A stretch of DNA of 64,000 nt from contig NC_052507.1 of the NCBI RefSeq assembly GCF_014356525.2, positions 36,207,013 through 36,271,012 of the forward strand, read 5' to 3'. Source of the stretch: Nilaparvata lugens. Its lineage: Eukaryota > Arthropoda > Insecta > Hemiptera > Delphacidae. This document shows, piece after piece, positions 23,580-35,519 of the stretch. Below the pieces are notes generated by a model. The model was not told the origin of the DNA, made no database searches, and saw only the letters and a list, made by a program, of their open reading frames with translations. The position numbers and the translations under genes are program-made. How positions within the stretch are numbered: the first letter of the stretch is position 1; every line of letters begins with the position of its first letter.

Positions 23580-25293
23580 GGAAGGAAACAAGTAGTTTAC
23601 GCAGAACGGAGAAGTTAGAGAACTGAGAAAATTTTAGAATATATTATGGAAGAAAAGAAAGAGAGCTTGAAGTAGATGTGAAGAGGGAATCAAAGAAGAT
23701 GAGTGGAAGTATAAATGGATGGGGTGCAGAAGACTATAGTGGAGGATGAGGATTGAGGTTGAGAAGTGATACATGTGTATAATGGAGCTGGTTAAGGAGG
23801 TAAAAATAATGGTAATAAAAAATAATGGAGAAGAGAATGGAAGAATGTCTAAGCAAGATGAAGATTGGAAATGTATGAATCAATCGAGAAAAGAAGAAGA
23901 AGAAGAAGAAGAAGAAGAAGAAGAAGAAGAAGAAGAATATGGAAAGATATGGAGAATGAAGAGAAGGATTCTGGAAGGTGCCAGAGGGAGGCGTTAGATG
24001 GGAAAAGGGAGGGAGACTCGACCGTTTGCGAGTTTTGAGTAATTAGCTGGCAAAAGCCGGAGTAGAGGGCCAACAGCCTACAGCCTACCTGCTAGGTTCT
24101 TGAGCGCCATTTCCGGCCCGGGAGCCCAATGCCCAATCATCCTAATCCCAGTCGTTTCGTCTGAATCCCTTTCATCTGGACATGGTGTAATACTGGTCAA
24201 CCGCCTGTTATAATCCTTTATTGCTCCGCGCATATGCCTGTGTATTTATAACCATTTCACCATGTTCATCTGTAATGCAGAGCAGAGCTGGCTTTCCTTA
24301 ATGGTATTCTAATCCTATGCAAGTGCATGTCTTCTATCAACTTTTCGCCAGCTATAATGTTATATAGGATCGCTATTGTTGAGTTGAAGATGTATTGCCA
24401 GCTGGATTCTCCGCTGGATAATTTCATCGCTTGCTAGTATCATATTATACATATTTTTTGTAAGGTATTAGAAAAATATATTGATTGATTCGTAGCTTGT
24501 TATCTGATGATGATAGACTTTTCTATTATTCATATTATGAAACACTCTTTTCGACTTTTCCAAAATAAGCATTTCTTATTATTAGGGTATCTATGAAAAA
24601 ATTAAGTTCTAGTTCAACATGATGAAAAGATGGAGGAATTTCAATTCTTGGGCAAGAATTCATATTTCATGCTGTACCCCCATGATTCAGCTGTTATGAT
24701 ACAGAAAAGTTTTATCAATCAATAGCTAATTATATTTTAATATGTCGAATTCCTACTCAGTCAATATCGATTCTGGACAAGAGCATTCACTATTCTTCCT
24801 ATGATGATCTCATCAATGTTTTCAGATTCCATCCATCAACATTTTATGGAAGCTCTTCTTGTTTCTATTGGGCTGATCTTTATTCCAAATTTTCAAAGCG
24901 GAAATTAATTATTACTTCGGAGCAGTGGACCAGTAAAAGCTATCAGATGCATAACGCAACGGCTACACTACAGATAGTTTCCGAATCGAGTTTACCCTCT
25001 AGAAACTTTTCAAATCAACTCGAAAGTTGCAGAGCAATTTCTGAAACGAACAAATGAAGTGAAGAATTCAGTAGACAATAGCGCAGGGACATTTTCAACA
25101 GCAATATTCATATCGATAAGACACATCAAAGGAATGAGGGGGAGGCCGCTTTATGGGGACGATACGACTACGACGAGATCCCCCTCCTCCCCCGCGCCTG
25201 TCTGACAAATTATAATAAGGGTGAGGGTTTCTCGCATTAGTTGGAGATGAAAGAGAGAAATTGAAGAAGGAAAAATTGTGAAGGGTGATAAGA
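23580..25293. repeat. Tandem duplication 2, unit 1 (1714 bp)
   Basis: Begins GGAAGGAAACAAGTAG and ends just before the same sequence at 25294. It contains a (GAA)n tract at about 23891-23937. No coding content recognised. Confidence 0.95.
23891..23937. repeat. (GAA)n microsatellite
   Basis: About 14-15 GAA units in unit 1. The corresponding tract in unit 2 (about 25605-25629) has roughly half as many, so the two units differ in microsatellite length. Confidence 0.95.
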
Positions 25294-26986
25294 GGAAGGA
25301 AACAAGTAGTTTACGCAGAACGGAGAAGTTAGAGAACTGAGAAAATTTTAGAATATATTATGGAAGAAAAGAAAGAGAGCTTGAAGTAGATGTGAAGAGG
25401 GAATCAAAGAAGATGAGTGGAAGTATAAATGGATGGGGTGCAGAAGACTATAGTGGAGGATGAGGATTGAGGTTGAGAAGTGATACATGTGTATAATGGA
25501 GCTGGTTAAGGAGGTAAAAATAATGGTAATAAAAATAATGGAGAAGAGAATGGAAGAATGTCTAAGCAAGATGAAGATTGGAAATGTTTGAATCAATCGA
25601 GAAAAGAAGAAGAAGAAGAAGAAGAAGAATATGGAAAGATATGGAGAATGAAGAGAAGGATTCTGGAAGGTGCCAGAGGGAGGCGTTAGATGGGAAAAGG
25701 GAGGGAGACTCGACCGTTTGCGAGTTTTGAGTAATTAGCTGGCAAAAGCCGGAGTAGAGGGCCAACAGCCTACAGCCTACCTGCTAGGTTCTTGAGCGCC
25801 ATTTCCGGCCCGGGAGCCCAATGCCCAATCATCCTAATCCCAGTCGTTTCGTCTGAATCCCTTTCATCTGGACATGGTGTAATACTGGTCAACCGCCTGT
25901 TATAATCCTTTATTGCTCCGCGCATATGCCTGTGTATTTATAACCATTTCACCATGTTCATCTGTAATGCAGAGCAGAGCTGGCTTTCCTTAATGGTATT
26001 CTAATCCTATGCAAGTGCATGTCTTCTATCAACTTTTCGCCAGCTATAATGTTATATAGGATCGCTATTGTTGAGTTGAAGATGTATTGCCAGCTGGATT
26101 CTCCGCTGGATAATTTCATCGCTTGCTAGTATCATATTTATACATATTTTTTGTAAGGTATTAGAAAAATATATTGATTGATTCGTAGCTTGTTATCTGA
26201 TGATGATAGACTTTTCTATTATTCATATTATGAAACACTCTATTCGACTTTTCCAAAATAAGCATTTCTTATTATTAGGGTATCTATGAAAAAAATTAAG
26301 TTCTAGTTCAACATGATGAAAAGATGGAGGAATTTCAATTCTTGGGCAAGAATTCATATTTCATGCTGTACCCCCATGATTCAGCTGTTATGATACAGAA
26401 AAGTTTTATCAATCAATAGCTAATTATATTTTAATATGTCGAATTCCTACTCAGTCAATATCGATTCTGGACAAGAGCATTCACTATTCTTCCTATGATG
26501 ATCTCATCAATGTTTTCAGATTCCATCCATCAACATTTTATGGAAGCTCTTCTTGTATTGCTCTTCTTCTATTGGGCTGATCTTTATTCCAAATTTTCAA
26601 AGCGGAAATTAATTATTACTTCGGAGCAGTGGACCAGTAAAAGCTATCAGATGCATAACACTACAGATAGTTTCTGAATCGAGTTTACCCTCTAGAAACT
26701 TTTCAAATCAACTCGAAAGTTGCAGAGAAATTTCTGAAACGAACAAATGAAGTGAAGAATTCAGTAGACAATAGCGCAGGGACATTTTCAACAGCAATAT
26801 TCATATCGATAAGAGACATCAAAGGAATGAGGGGGAGGCCGCTTTATGGGGACGATACGACTACGACGAGATCCCCCTCCTCCCCCGCGCCTGTCTGACA
26901 AATTATAATAAGGGTGAGGGTTTCTCGCATTAGTTGGAGATGAAAGAGAGAAATTGAAGAAGGAAAAATTGTGAAGGGTGATAAGA
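25294..26986. repeat. Tandem duplication 2, unit 2 (about 1693 bp)
   Basis: Co-linear with unit 1. Visible differences are a shorter (GAA)n, absence of an 11-bp stretch near 26660 (unit 1 has GCAACGGCTAC there), an extra segment near 26555 (TGTATTGCTCTTC) and single-base changes. Both breakpoints share GGAAG. Confidence 0.95.
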
Positions 26987-27890
26987 GGAAGAAAGAAAAG
27001 AGGAGGACGTATGTGTATAGAACAGAGAGATGATTTGGAAGAGGTCTCAGAATAGAAAGTAAGTGAAGAAGAAAGAGGAGAGGAGAAAGATTGCGAGATG
27101 ATGGTGGAGGGGCAGATAGAGGAGAATGAATGGAAGGATGTGGCAGGGAAGAGAATACTAGTATCACGATACTAGATAATGAGTTTCCAGTAGAGGACGA
27201 TCGAAAAGAAGAGAGGGAGAAGAAGATTATAGGAAAGATTCTAGATAATATTTTGCTGTGGAAGAGGAGAGCAACAAAGGAAAAAATGGAAAAAATAGAG
27301 AGATGTACAAAATTTCAGAGAATTAATCAGGAAGAATAAGAAGATAGAGACAAAGAAAGGAGAGAGCGAGAGAAGTTTAGGAGAGTTTATGATGAGGGAT
27401 CACATAAGAGAAGACTATTTAGGTCGACAGTGAATAGGATGAGAGAAAAAAGATGGGTAAGAAACGATATGGGATCAAAAACAAGAAGAGGAATACTATG
27501 ATACATTCTCTAAACAGTATACAGAGTGAGAATGAGATAAGTAATGGAATTACTCTCCAATCCTATTAGAAGTGGGTAAAATAGAGAAATTGATAAAAAT
27601 AACACCTGTTCATCAGAAAAAGAATGGGAATTGAAGGAAGAGATAAAGACGAGGTTAAATGAGAAGGGGAATAATTGAGAACATGAGAGGCGATAAGTTG
27701 AGAGGTGAGATGGGTTGAGGAAGAAAGATGAGAACTAGAGGAGACGCGTAAGAGACGGGCAAGATAAATACTCAGGGAATGAAGGGAAAACGGAGGGAGG
27801 GATTGACGAGAAAAGATAAGAAGAAGAGGACCCAGTGAAAGAAGTTGTGAAAGAAGCAACGTTATCAGCAGCGAGGCCATTCTCATTATT
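26987..27890. other. Purine-rich block
   Basis: Plus strand strongly G/A-biased with GAAGAGGAG-type words. The minus strand gives chance open frames of about 107 codons rich in Ser, Leu, Pro and Phe. I see no gene. Confidence 0.6.
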
Positions 27891-30800
27891 AAATTTTCCC
27901 GCTAATTAGACACAGCGCAACGATGACAGTCTATTGGGAACTGTAAATCTTGGCTGACTGTTTGCCAACTCGCCTTCCAGATTTCATCGCTGTAATCCGA
28001 CGAAACGCAACACCACGCGTTTCAACCGCAGCGTCTCAGTAGACGTCTCTGGTTAAACAACTTCCCCAACCACTTTATCAAGCGTACAATTGCGGTCGCA
28101 CTATGTGTAGACACTCTGTGTAAGCCCTAAAACCTGATTGGTTAGCTAGACGTCTCTGTATGAGTTATTGCTTTGCAGTGCGATAAATAAGCGTGACTAT
28201 TCGTGCATAACGATCATCCATGCGTTAAACTATAGATATACCTCTACAAAACCATCAAATCAATACATCTGTATGTAGTATTGCTAATAACAACTATTTG
28301 CAGGGTATTGATCATCACTATGGCATCCTCAAAGCCCCTCTTTCGTCTGTTGTGAAACGGTTTTTTGGCGAACATTTGTTGCATACCAGAAGTGCCCTTT
28401 GTCGATCATTTCCATTCCACTTATCATATCACTGATAAATTAATTATTTGAACTGACGATGTATCGCTATTCCGATATAGAATTTTCATTCCTGTATTCC
28501 CATTCTGATTTTGTTTGAAGCCCAGATCAGTTCTGGGGAATTATTAGAACGATTGTAGGATGTATAAAAAATCTTATTATAACGTTGTATTTTTGCATCT
28601 TGCTCCATGATACCCTGATACCGAATGTTATCAAGTAAACAAACTACTGTTATATTATACAACTTGTATACATTCTTGTTCAACAATTGAACAGTTTGTA
28701 TTTCCTATTTGAGAGAGGAATTGTTTTTAGATGTATGTGTTCTGTATTTAAGTGTGAACAGTAACAGAATGAAAACTCCATTGTATGACTTATATGTCCT
28801 ATTTTATATTTTGCAACAATTATTTATTAGAAAATCAAGTTTTCTTAGCTCAAAACTTCCATACATAGTATCCATTCATATTTTCTTACTACATATTGAA
28901 TTATAATATACTTTCCTTATTGAAAATAATATTATTTTCATAAATAGATATTTGCATTGAAATCTTGCTTGTATTTTTATCAAAATCATTTAGCCTACAA
29001 AATCTTTTATCAGATGGAAGCTGAGCTTATCGTGATGGAGAGCCGTGATGAATTCATAATTTGGTGTGTGAAAGCACGAAACATGTTGAGATGGTGGAGA
29101 AGTTTAGTGAGAGAAATATGAATTATGAAGTTAATCAGTAGAAATCACCAAGAAGTATATTTAAAGCATAAAGCAAGAGAATATGAAGGTGAAAAATCGA
29201 GAAAAAAGACTCGGAGAAAAGTTATAATAGTAAAGAAAAGAAGAAGAATGTTTCAAAAGACGTAAGAAGGAGCTGCAACCACAAAGTGATTATCGCGTGT
29301 GTAAAGTGTGGAGCGGAAAATCACTACCGCTCACTAACAGATGAGTTTTCATTCATGTTGGGCTTTGGCCTGTGTGGCCATGCTTCAAGTCCAATTCACA
29401 AGCCGACCAAGCCGCTCTAATTTGATACACAAGTTTCGAGCTGCTTCAATTCAAAACGAATAAGTGTGTTTTAGGATTGAACTCCGACCTTCCAGTCCAG
29501 CCATTCATTTTCGCAAGTTGAAAATCTACACTTTGGAAGAGTGGAAACTTCATTTCAGGCTATGTGTTGATTTGTATTTGAGAAAAATAAATGGAAACAC
29601 ACACGTTCATTCGAAAATGTGTCCAATTCAAGCTTTGCACTCTGGATCATTCAGCGTAGCTTCAAATGGGAATGAATGAACGTAAAAATTGAATTGCTTA
29701 GTGGGATCTATTTTGTAGCTTGACAATGAGCCTATAATATTTCACATTAATAATTGTTGCCCGCCACCAAGCTGGTCAAGAGTTACCTTAGTTAATGTTA
29801 GAAGTGAATCTTAGAATGAATATTAATATTTGAACTCCTAAGTTTGAGTCTTTCGCTCTTTGATCTTATAATTCCACAAAGATCTGATAGAATACAAAAA
29901 CTTTACGATTTGGGAAAAATGACTTGATTTCATAGATATCTATATTATCATATCTATATGTAGGCCTATTGATTTTATAGGTATTTATAGATATGTATGA
30001 TATATATGTATGTTTTGATAGTATATTTTATTATATGCTCTAATTGCTAATAGTGAAACTCCGAAATAACATAAACATAATATTCTTAAATAGGTGAACA
30101 TAAAGTTTTATAGATAGTTTTATCTGTAATATTGGTTTTATAGATAATTTGTATATTTTCTCATTGTACATATGCCAGCATCAAGTAATCTGTTAATTCT
30201 TATTGATTGAAATCAGTGTTCTTCTTCTTCATCAAGGAAAAAATAGGCAACAAAGATATTGAACATCACTAATTCCGCTCTATACCAATTTACACCACCA
30301 TTCCAACTGAATTGACTCTTCCAACAAACTCCATAGCTCAGAAATTCAATTTGCAATACACCATTCCCCCACCAGATAAAACACGCATTAACCATTCTAC
30401 GCCACCAAACTACTAACTTTTGAATTTCAAAAACTCCATTATCGAACCATATTGGTACAGGAGGGCCATTACATTTATTGCCTCGATACTAAACACTCTT
30501 GTAATAAAAATAATTTTGCAATATTACGACTTGATAATATTTTCGCTAGCATGCTGAATAAGTGTGAGTAAGCTTTGTGTGTGAGTGTCTTTGTAGGTGT
30601 GTGTGGTTTATTCTCTCGTGTACACTTGAAAATGATGGAAATCACATTTTAGTGGTCGTAATATTTTCTTTGTAGGCTTATAATAAAAAGTATGGTGTTG
30701 CTAAGAGGTGAGTGAGACAGAATAGTATTGCAAGGACAGGACAAGACAAGCGAATCCGAGTTCTTTTTCCAAGGGGAAACTTGTATAATTTATCGTAGTG

Positions 30801-33337
30801 AACAGTTTGATCGTATTGGAAGTGATCTTGTGTGGTGGTTGGTGAGGGGACAGAGGAACAGTTTGCAAGGGGAAAGGAGTCATAAAGCTGAAAAGTCAAC
30901 CTCTAATAAACCCGTCAACGCCCCATTTCGGGACTACTTTTCAGCCACAACGTCACCCCCTATCCCGACCCCCACCACCCAAACCAGATATTTTTCCAAC
31001 CCGTGTTTAAGTTTAACCCATTGATCAGTGGGGGCACCTTCTTACTTCTTACGCCCTCGGTATCATCTTGGCGCAGAACTTTCAACTTTGGCTGTTCCCA
31101 CTCTTCCTTCTGTTTACTTCTTTCTCTTCTCACTCCTGTTCCACACCTTCTCGTCATTCTTTCTGGCCCTATCCACATTTGCCAACTTATCTGTCTCATA
31201 TTTCAGCCGGAATCTTCTCGTGTCGAGCCAGAGCACTTCACTAGCAGAAAAATCATCGGAGAAGTTGGAAACTTATATTTCTCACAGAGGTGGCCAATAA
31301 CTATGATCCATCGATATGATTATACTTCATCACTTTTGAACGAATTTACTTGGTGGGTTGATCAGAGATTCAGAAGTTGAAAGTGTGATAGAGTCAATAA
31401 ACGCAGTTAAAATTAATCGGAAATAAATAGAGATTATCATCCATTGTTTTAAAATGTGCTTATTCTTGTTCATTGGAAATCACATTCAATTTATTGAATT
31501 GAATAAGGAATTGAAAGTGGAGTTCATGAACCTATTAAAGAATTCATAGACTACTGAACTAGATCATAGTGAATTGATGCCATTCCAAACAATTCAATGA
31601 TTTTATCAGTTGAGTAGGAAGTTGATAACTTTTTTGTTATCAGTGAAGTACTTGGCAGAATTTAGTAACTGATCGCAATTGGAAAATTCTTAAAAGTTTC
31701 TGATTTTCAAGTACCAATAATGTTACGAATGATTTTATCTATACTGTGAGCTTGAATTTGAAGGATATCGACATCATTGAGGGGCATATCCATGTACTAG
31801 AAGTATTCTATTCATAACAAGGCCATTCATGTATTTCATTCAAGGCTAGAGGAGGAAGTCAGAAAGTGTAGTGAGGCCTATACTTCAAAGCAATAATTGA
31901 AATACGGGAATATTATGGAAAATTAAACAAGGAAGGACAAGATTTAGGGTTAGAATAGATAATAGAAAAGTGGGAAAGACGATGCAGGAGAAGGGACAAG
32001 AACAAACAAGACGAAAGAGAAACATGATAACAAGATTAAGGATGGGATTATGATGAAAATGTAAATGATCAGGAGGTGGAGGAGAAGTGGGCGGATAGAG
32101 CACAGAACAAGAGCTGTTTGTTGGAGTGGTTGTAGAACAGTAATGATTCTTGTTCGGCGTTGAGGTTTATAACCATGCAGGTTAGACCGGGAGATTGATA
32201 GCTGCACAGTAGCGACTAGACGAGGTCTGGTAGCGAAGGGGGCAACTCACACTCGTGCTAGCCAGGGGCGTATTGTGGGCATGAATTTTGTTTCGTTCAA
32301 AAACAGCCGGTCTGCACTGACGTCCGATCCCCCGAAGGTTTAGTAAACCCTCCCTCGGCTAGGATAGGGGGAACCATCATCAACAGTGGTTGTTTTTGAG
32401 GGGTGTTGGTGAGAGAGAGGAGCAGTTTCATGTCCCAGAACTTGATGATTCGCGGGACAGCATTGCCTTCCTATCCAGGACAGTATCTGTCCGATGAGCA
32501 GTGATTTACAGCACACGCTGTATGCGACTATCTCTGCCTCCTGCAGTTTGTGTGCGATACTGATACCGAAATTATCGTCATATTTTCATCCGCTTCCTCA
32601 TTTCGACAACGAATCTATACCATTAGCGCGCACTTTCCTCCCTCCAGGGGGACACACTTACACACATATACAGCACTACTGCAGCACTGTAACTGATGAT
32701 TAGTTTAGTCGTTGTAAGGGGGTAACGGGGGCACATCACAGCCACCCGGGTACGATTATTGGCTGGATAGCTTTTCCACCCCTTCCTCCACAGCTGGTCA
32801 ATGTATGTCTCCCCAACCTACAACAGGGTTATCATTGCATCCCGTTGTTGCTCACTGTGACATTTTCAAATTTCACAAATTGCTAACACACGTTTGGTCA
32901 AGCATTATTGTGATTTTTCACGTACTAGATAATTCACAAATTTCGAGTTAGAATTTTTATTCCGATGAAGATATTTCAATAGTTTGAATTACTCATATAC
33001 AATCCTGATTCACTATTCATAGTATATTTATACTTATATACATTTTAAAAGTATTACTTTGATAATCATGTGAATATTTCCTATTTAGTGATAATAATAA
33101 GCCGATTTCCTGGTGACAAATGATTTTGTCGGAGAAGGCTTAGTTGTTGAAATTGTGCTAGACCCTGAGATCTGCGGATTTTTATCTGATCAATAATGTG
33201 ATCCTAATTCTAGTGGTTTGAGGGTCTTGGAATTGAAAACATAGATATGCGGTTGACTGACTGCTCTTATAATAATGAGAATAAAATAGAGAATATTACA
33301 AAATACATCTTTACATGGATAATAGAATAATCAATCT
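27891..33337. other. No supported gene
   Basis: About 5.4 kb. A GC-richer stretch at 27900-28220 and another at 32220-32860 contain no recognisable coding domain. Open frames up to 125 codons (31003-31380) are unassigned. Short palindromic AT tracts lie near 29930-30020. No inverted-repeat element ends were found. Confidence 0.45.
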
Positions 33338-33448
33338 GTCTTTAAGAGACCAAGTATAATACGTCTTTAAGAGACCAAACATAATACGTCTTTAAGAGAC
33401 CAAATATTCATGTCTTTAAGAGACCAAATTTTCATGTCTTTAAGAGAC
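33338..33448. repeat. Five-unit minisatellite with GTCTTTAAGAGAC core
   Basis: GTCTTTAAGAGAC occurs at 33338, 33363, 33388, 33412 and 33436, at 24-25 bp intervals, each followed by CAA(A/G) and a variable AT-rich spacer. Each core can pair GTCT with AGAC around a 5-nt loop. Regular spacing recalls a CRISPR array, but the units are too short and the context is eukaryotic. Confidence 0.9.
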
Positions 33449-35519
33449 CAAATTTACGGGGGCACATCTGATATTGTAGTGGGGGGTATCAAGTACTTAT
33501 CTAAGATCTGTCGTCCTCGAGTCCGGTGTCCAAAGGGTGATGGGTGAGGATGAAGGGTGATGGCCTCCAGGCATCGGGCTAGTGGCGTCAGATCGAAGAT
33601 CGTCTTTCAGCCCCGCACGGCAATGTCAGATGTCCGATATCACCGGCCATCTCGGTCGGCGAATTCGTAAGCCCTCGTTTGACAGCAAGGCATATTTACA
33701 GCACGATCCTCGAATGAGTATTCAAGAATACACACACACAAAAAAAAAACCTGCAACACAAGTCACAACTACTTAGTAATGCTAGAATAAATAACATACT
33801 AAATATTGCATTCAATGAATGATTTCTCAAGGAATCATCTAATGAATACAATACATATAATTTACATTGAATATAAAATTAGAGGAATATTATAGGTTTT
33901 AATATTGTAGAATTTGAAATCTATAATGAATGGGATTATGAAAAGAAATTACCAGTTAAAAGAATGATGAACAGAGTTACCAGTGAGTATTTCAAACTTA
34001 CTCACAATTACAGAAGGTCAGAGATATAAATTACTCTACCAATAAAATAAAGAATAGGAAGATACTCCATTTAGTATAGCTTCCTTTTACATTAGTATAT
34101 TGTCATACATCTCAGATGTAAGACTACAAAATTGAGTTATAAAATATTTGAAAACGAAGAATTGTTAAATCAGGGGTTGTTACCTGTAATATCAGAATTA
34201 TTAAAATAAAGACAATACAACAATACTATAAAATATTCATTACTCACCCTTAAATGGGTTTTCGACTGTCACTAATCCATAGCCTACAATAATAATAAAG
34301 TGCAGCAGTCAACCGCTTTGAATGGAAATAAAGATTAGCGATTTCAAACTGATGGGATAAATAATTCCCAATAATATAATCTTAGTCTCCGAGAGAGAAT
34401 AAAAAACTGTCCGGAAAAGACATTATTGAATCAGGTCAATAAATAATTAAGCTCAGAAAACATGTCTGTACTCTACAGAAGATAAAAGCGGTCTCTTGTT
34501 CAGGTCTCCAAGTCGACCGAACCAGGCTCAAAAATAGGTATCAGGGCTGGTACTATTATGCATTAAAAATACCAAATTACAAAGGACATGGTGGGGACGA
34601 CAATGATTTCCCTCAATAGAAAGAGAAAGGAATACAACTGACAAAGACAGAATACAGGAAAATTCCCTTGATCAGAGTAGACAACTCAGCAACAGAATGG
34701 ACGTTCAACTGATTTTTTATGATGATTTTGCGTTTACAACAATTCTAAGTACCCTAGGAAAACGTTTGAAAACAATAGAGGAAATATCAGAATTTAATTA
34801 CGTAATGTGCGGAATGACATCATGAAACTACTCCGATACCGTGAGAAAATCACAACGTTAATCCAGCTCTCTAATAAAATTTTATCTTAGAAAAGTTATA
34901 ATTTCGAAAAAATAAATAAATTTTGGCACAATAATGTAAAATATTTCTTCTATCTTTGGTTTTGGAGCATCTACATTTGAAAATCTACTTTGTGAAAATA
35001 ATAAAGGACTAGAAATTTTGTGAAGTGAGGAACTACAAGACTTAACCTATTTCGGACTATAATTATGTGAACTCTTTGTCAACTTACTCTTTGAGTAAAG
35101 TAACTTGAAATTTGAAAAATAATCAAATAAGGAATAATTAATTGAATTCAATAAATAATCTGCCAATATATATGGCTTCTTTTGGGCGCCACACAGTCTT
35201 TCGAATAATTTTTCGAGAATTATCAAAAGTAATATGATATTCAAATAGTCTACTTTGAAATATTATCTATGATAACATAATTAGACTATATTGCTTTATT
35301 ATCAGTTATGATACACCCTAGTGTTGGTCTAATAATTTATGGTTCTTATTTACACAAATACAAAAAAAAAACATCTATTCTGCCTCCAATGTATATTATC
35401 ATGTTCAATTTTTTCCGTACATTATGTTACATGAAATTTGTATTTTTTTGGCGGTTGAGCGGGCGGATGGTCCCGGAGATTTTTTATTATTTTTTGTTTT
35501 AGAATTTTTTTTACTGTCT
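33449..35519. other. No recognisable feature
   Basis: About 2 kb. The first 330 bp are GC-richer with a G-run (GTGGGGGG, about 33479) and a 64-codon frame of no known type. The remainder is AT-rich. It may include the untranslated 5' region of the LINE that follows, but no ORF1 or nucleic-acid-binding protein was found. Confidence 0.45.

Noticed and set aside
26844..27167. 107-codon Ser/Leu/Pro-rich minus-strand frame
   Set aside because: Product of the purine-rich block; no signal, domain or codon structure.
33338..33448. CRISPR-like array
   Set aside because: Repeat core is only 13 bp, spacers about 11 bp and AT-rich, and the genome is eukaryotic with no cas genes.
32700..33490. LTR retrotransposon suggested by two GGGGGCACATC motifs (32730 and 33457)
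   Set aside because: No long direct repeats, primer-binding site or gag/pol sequence between them.
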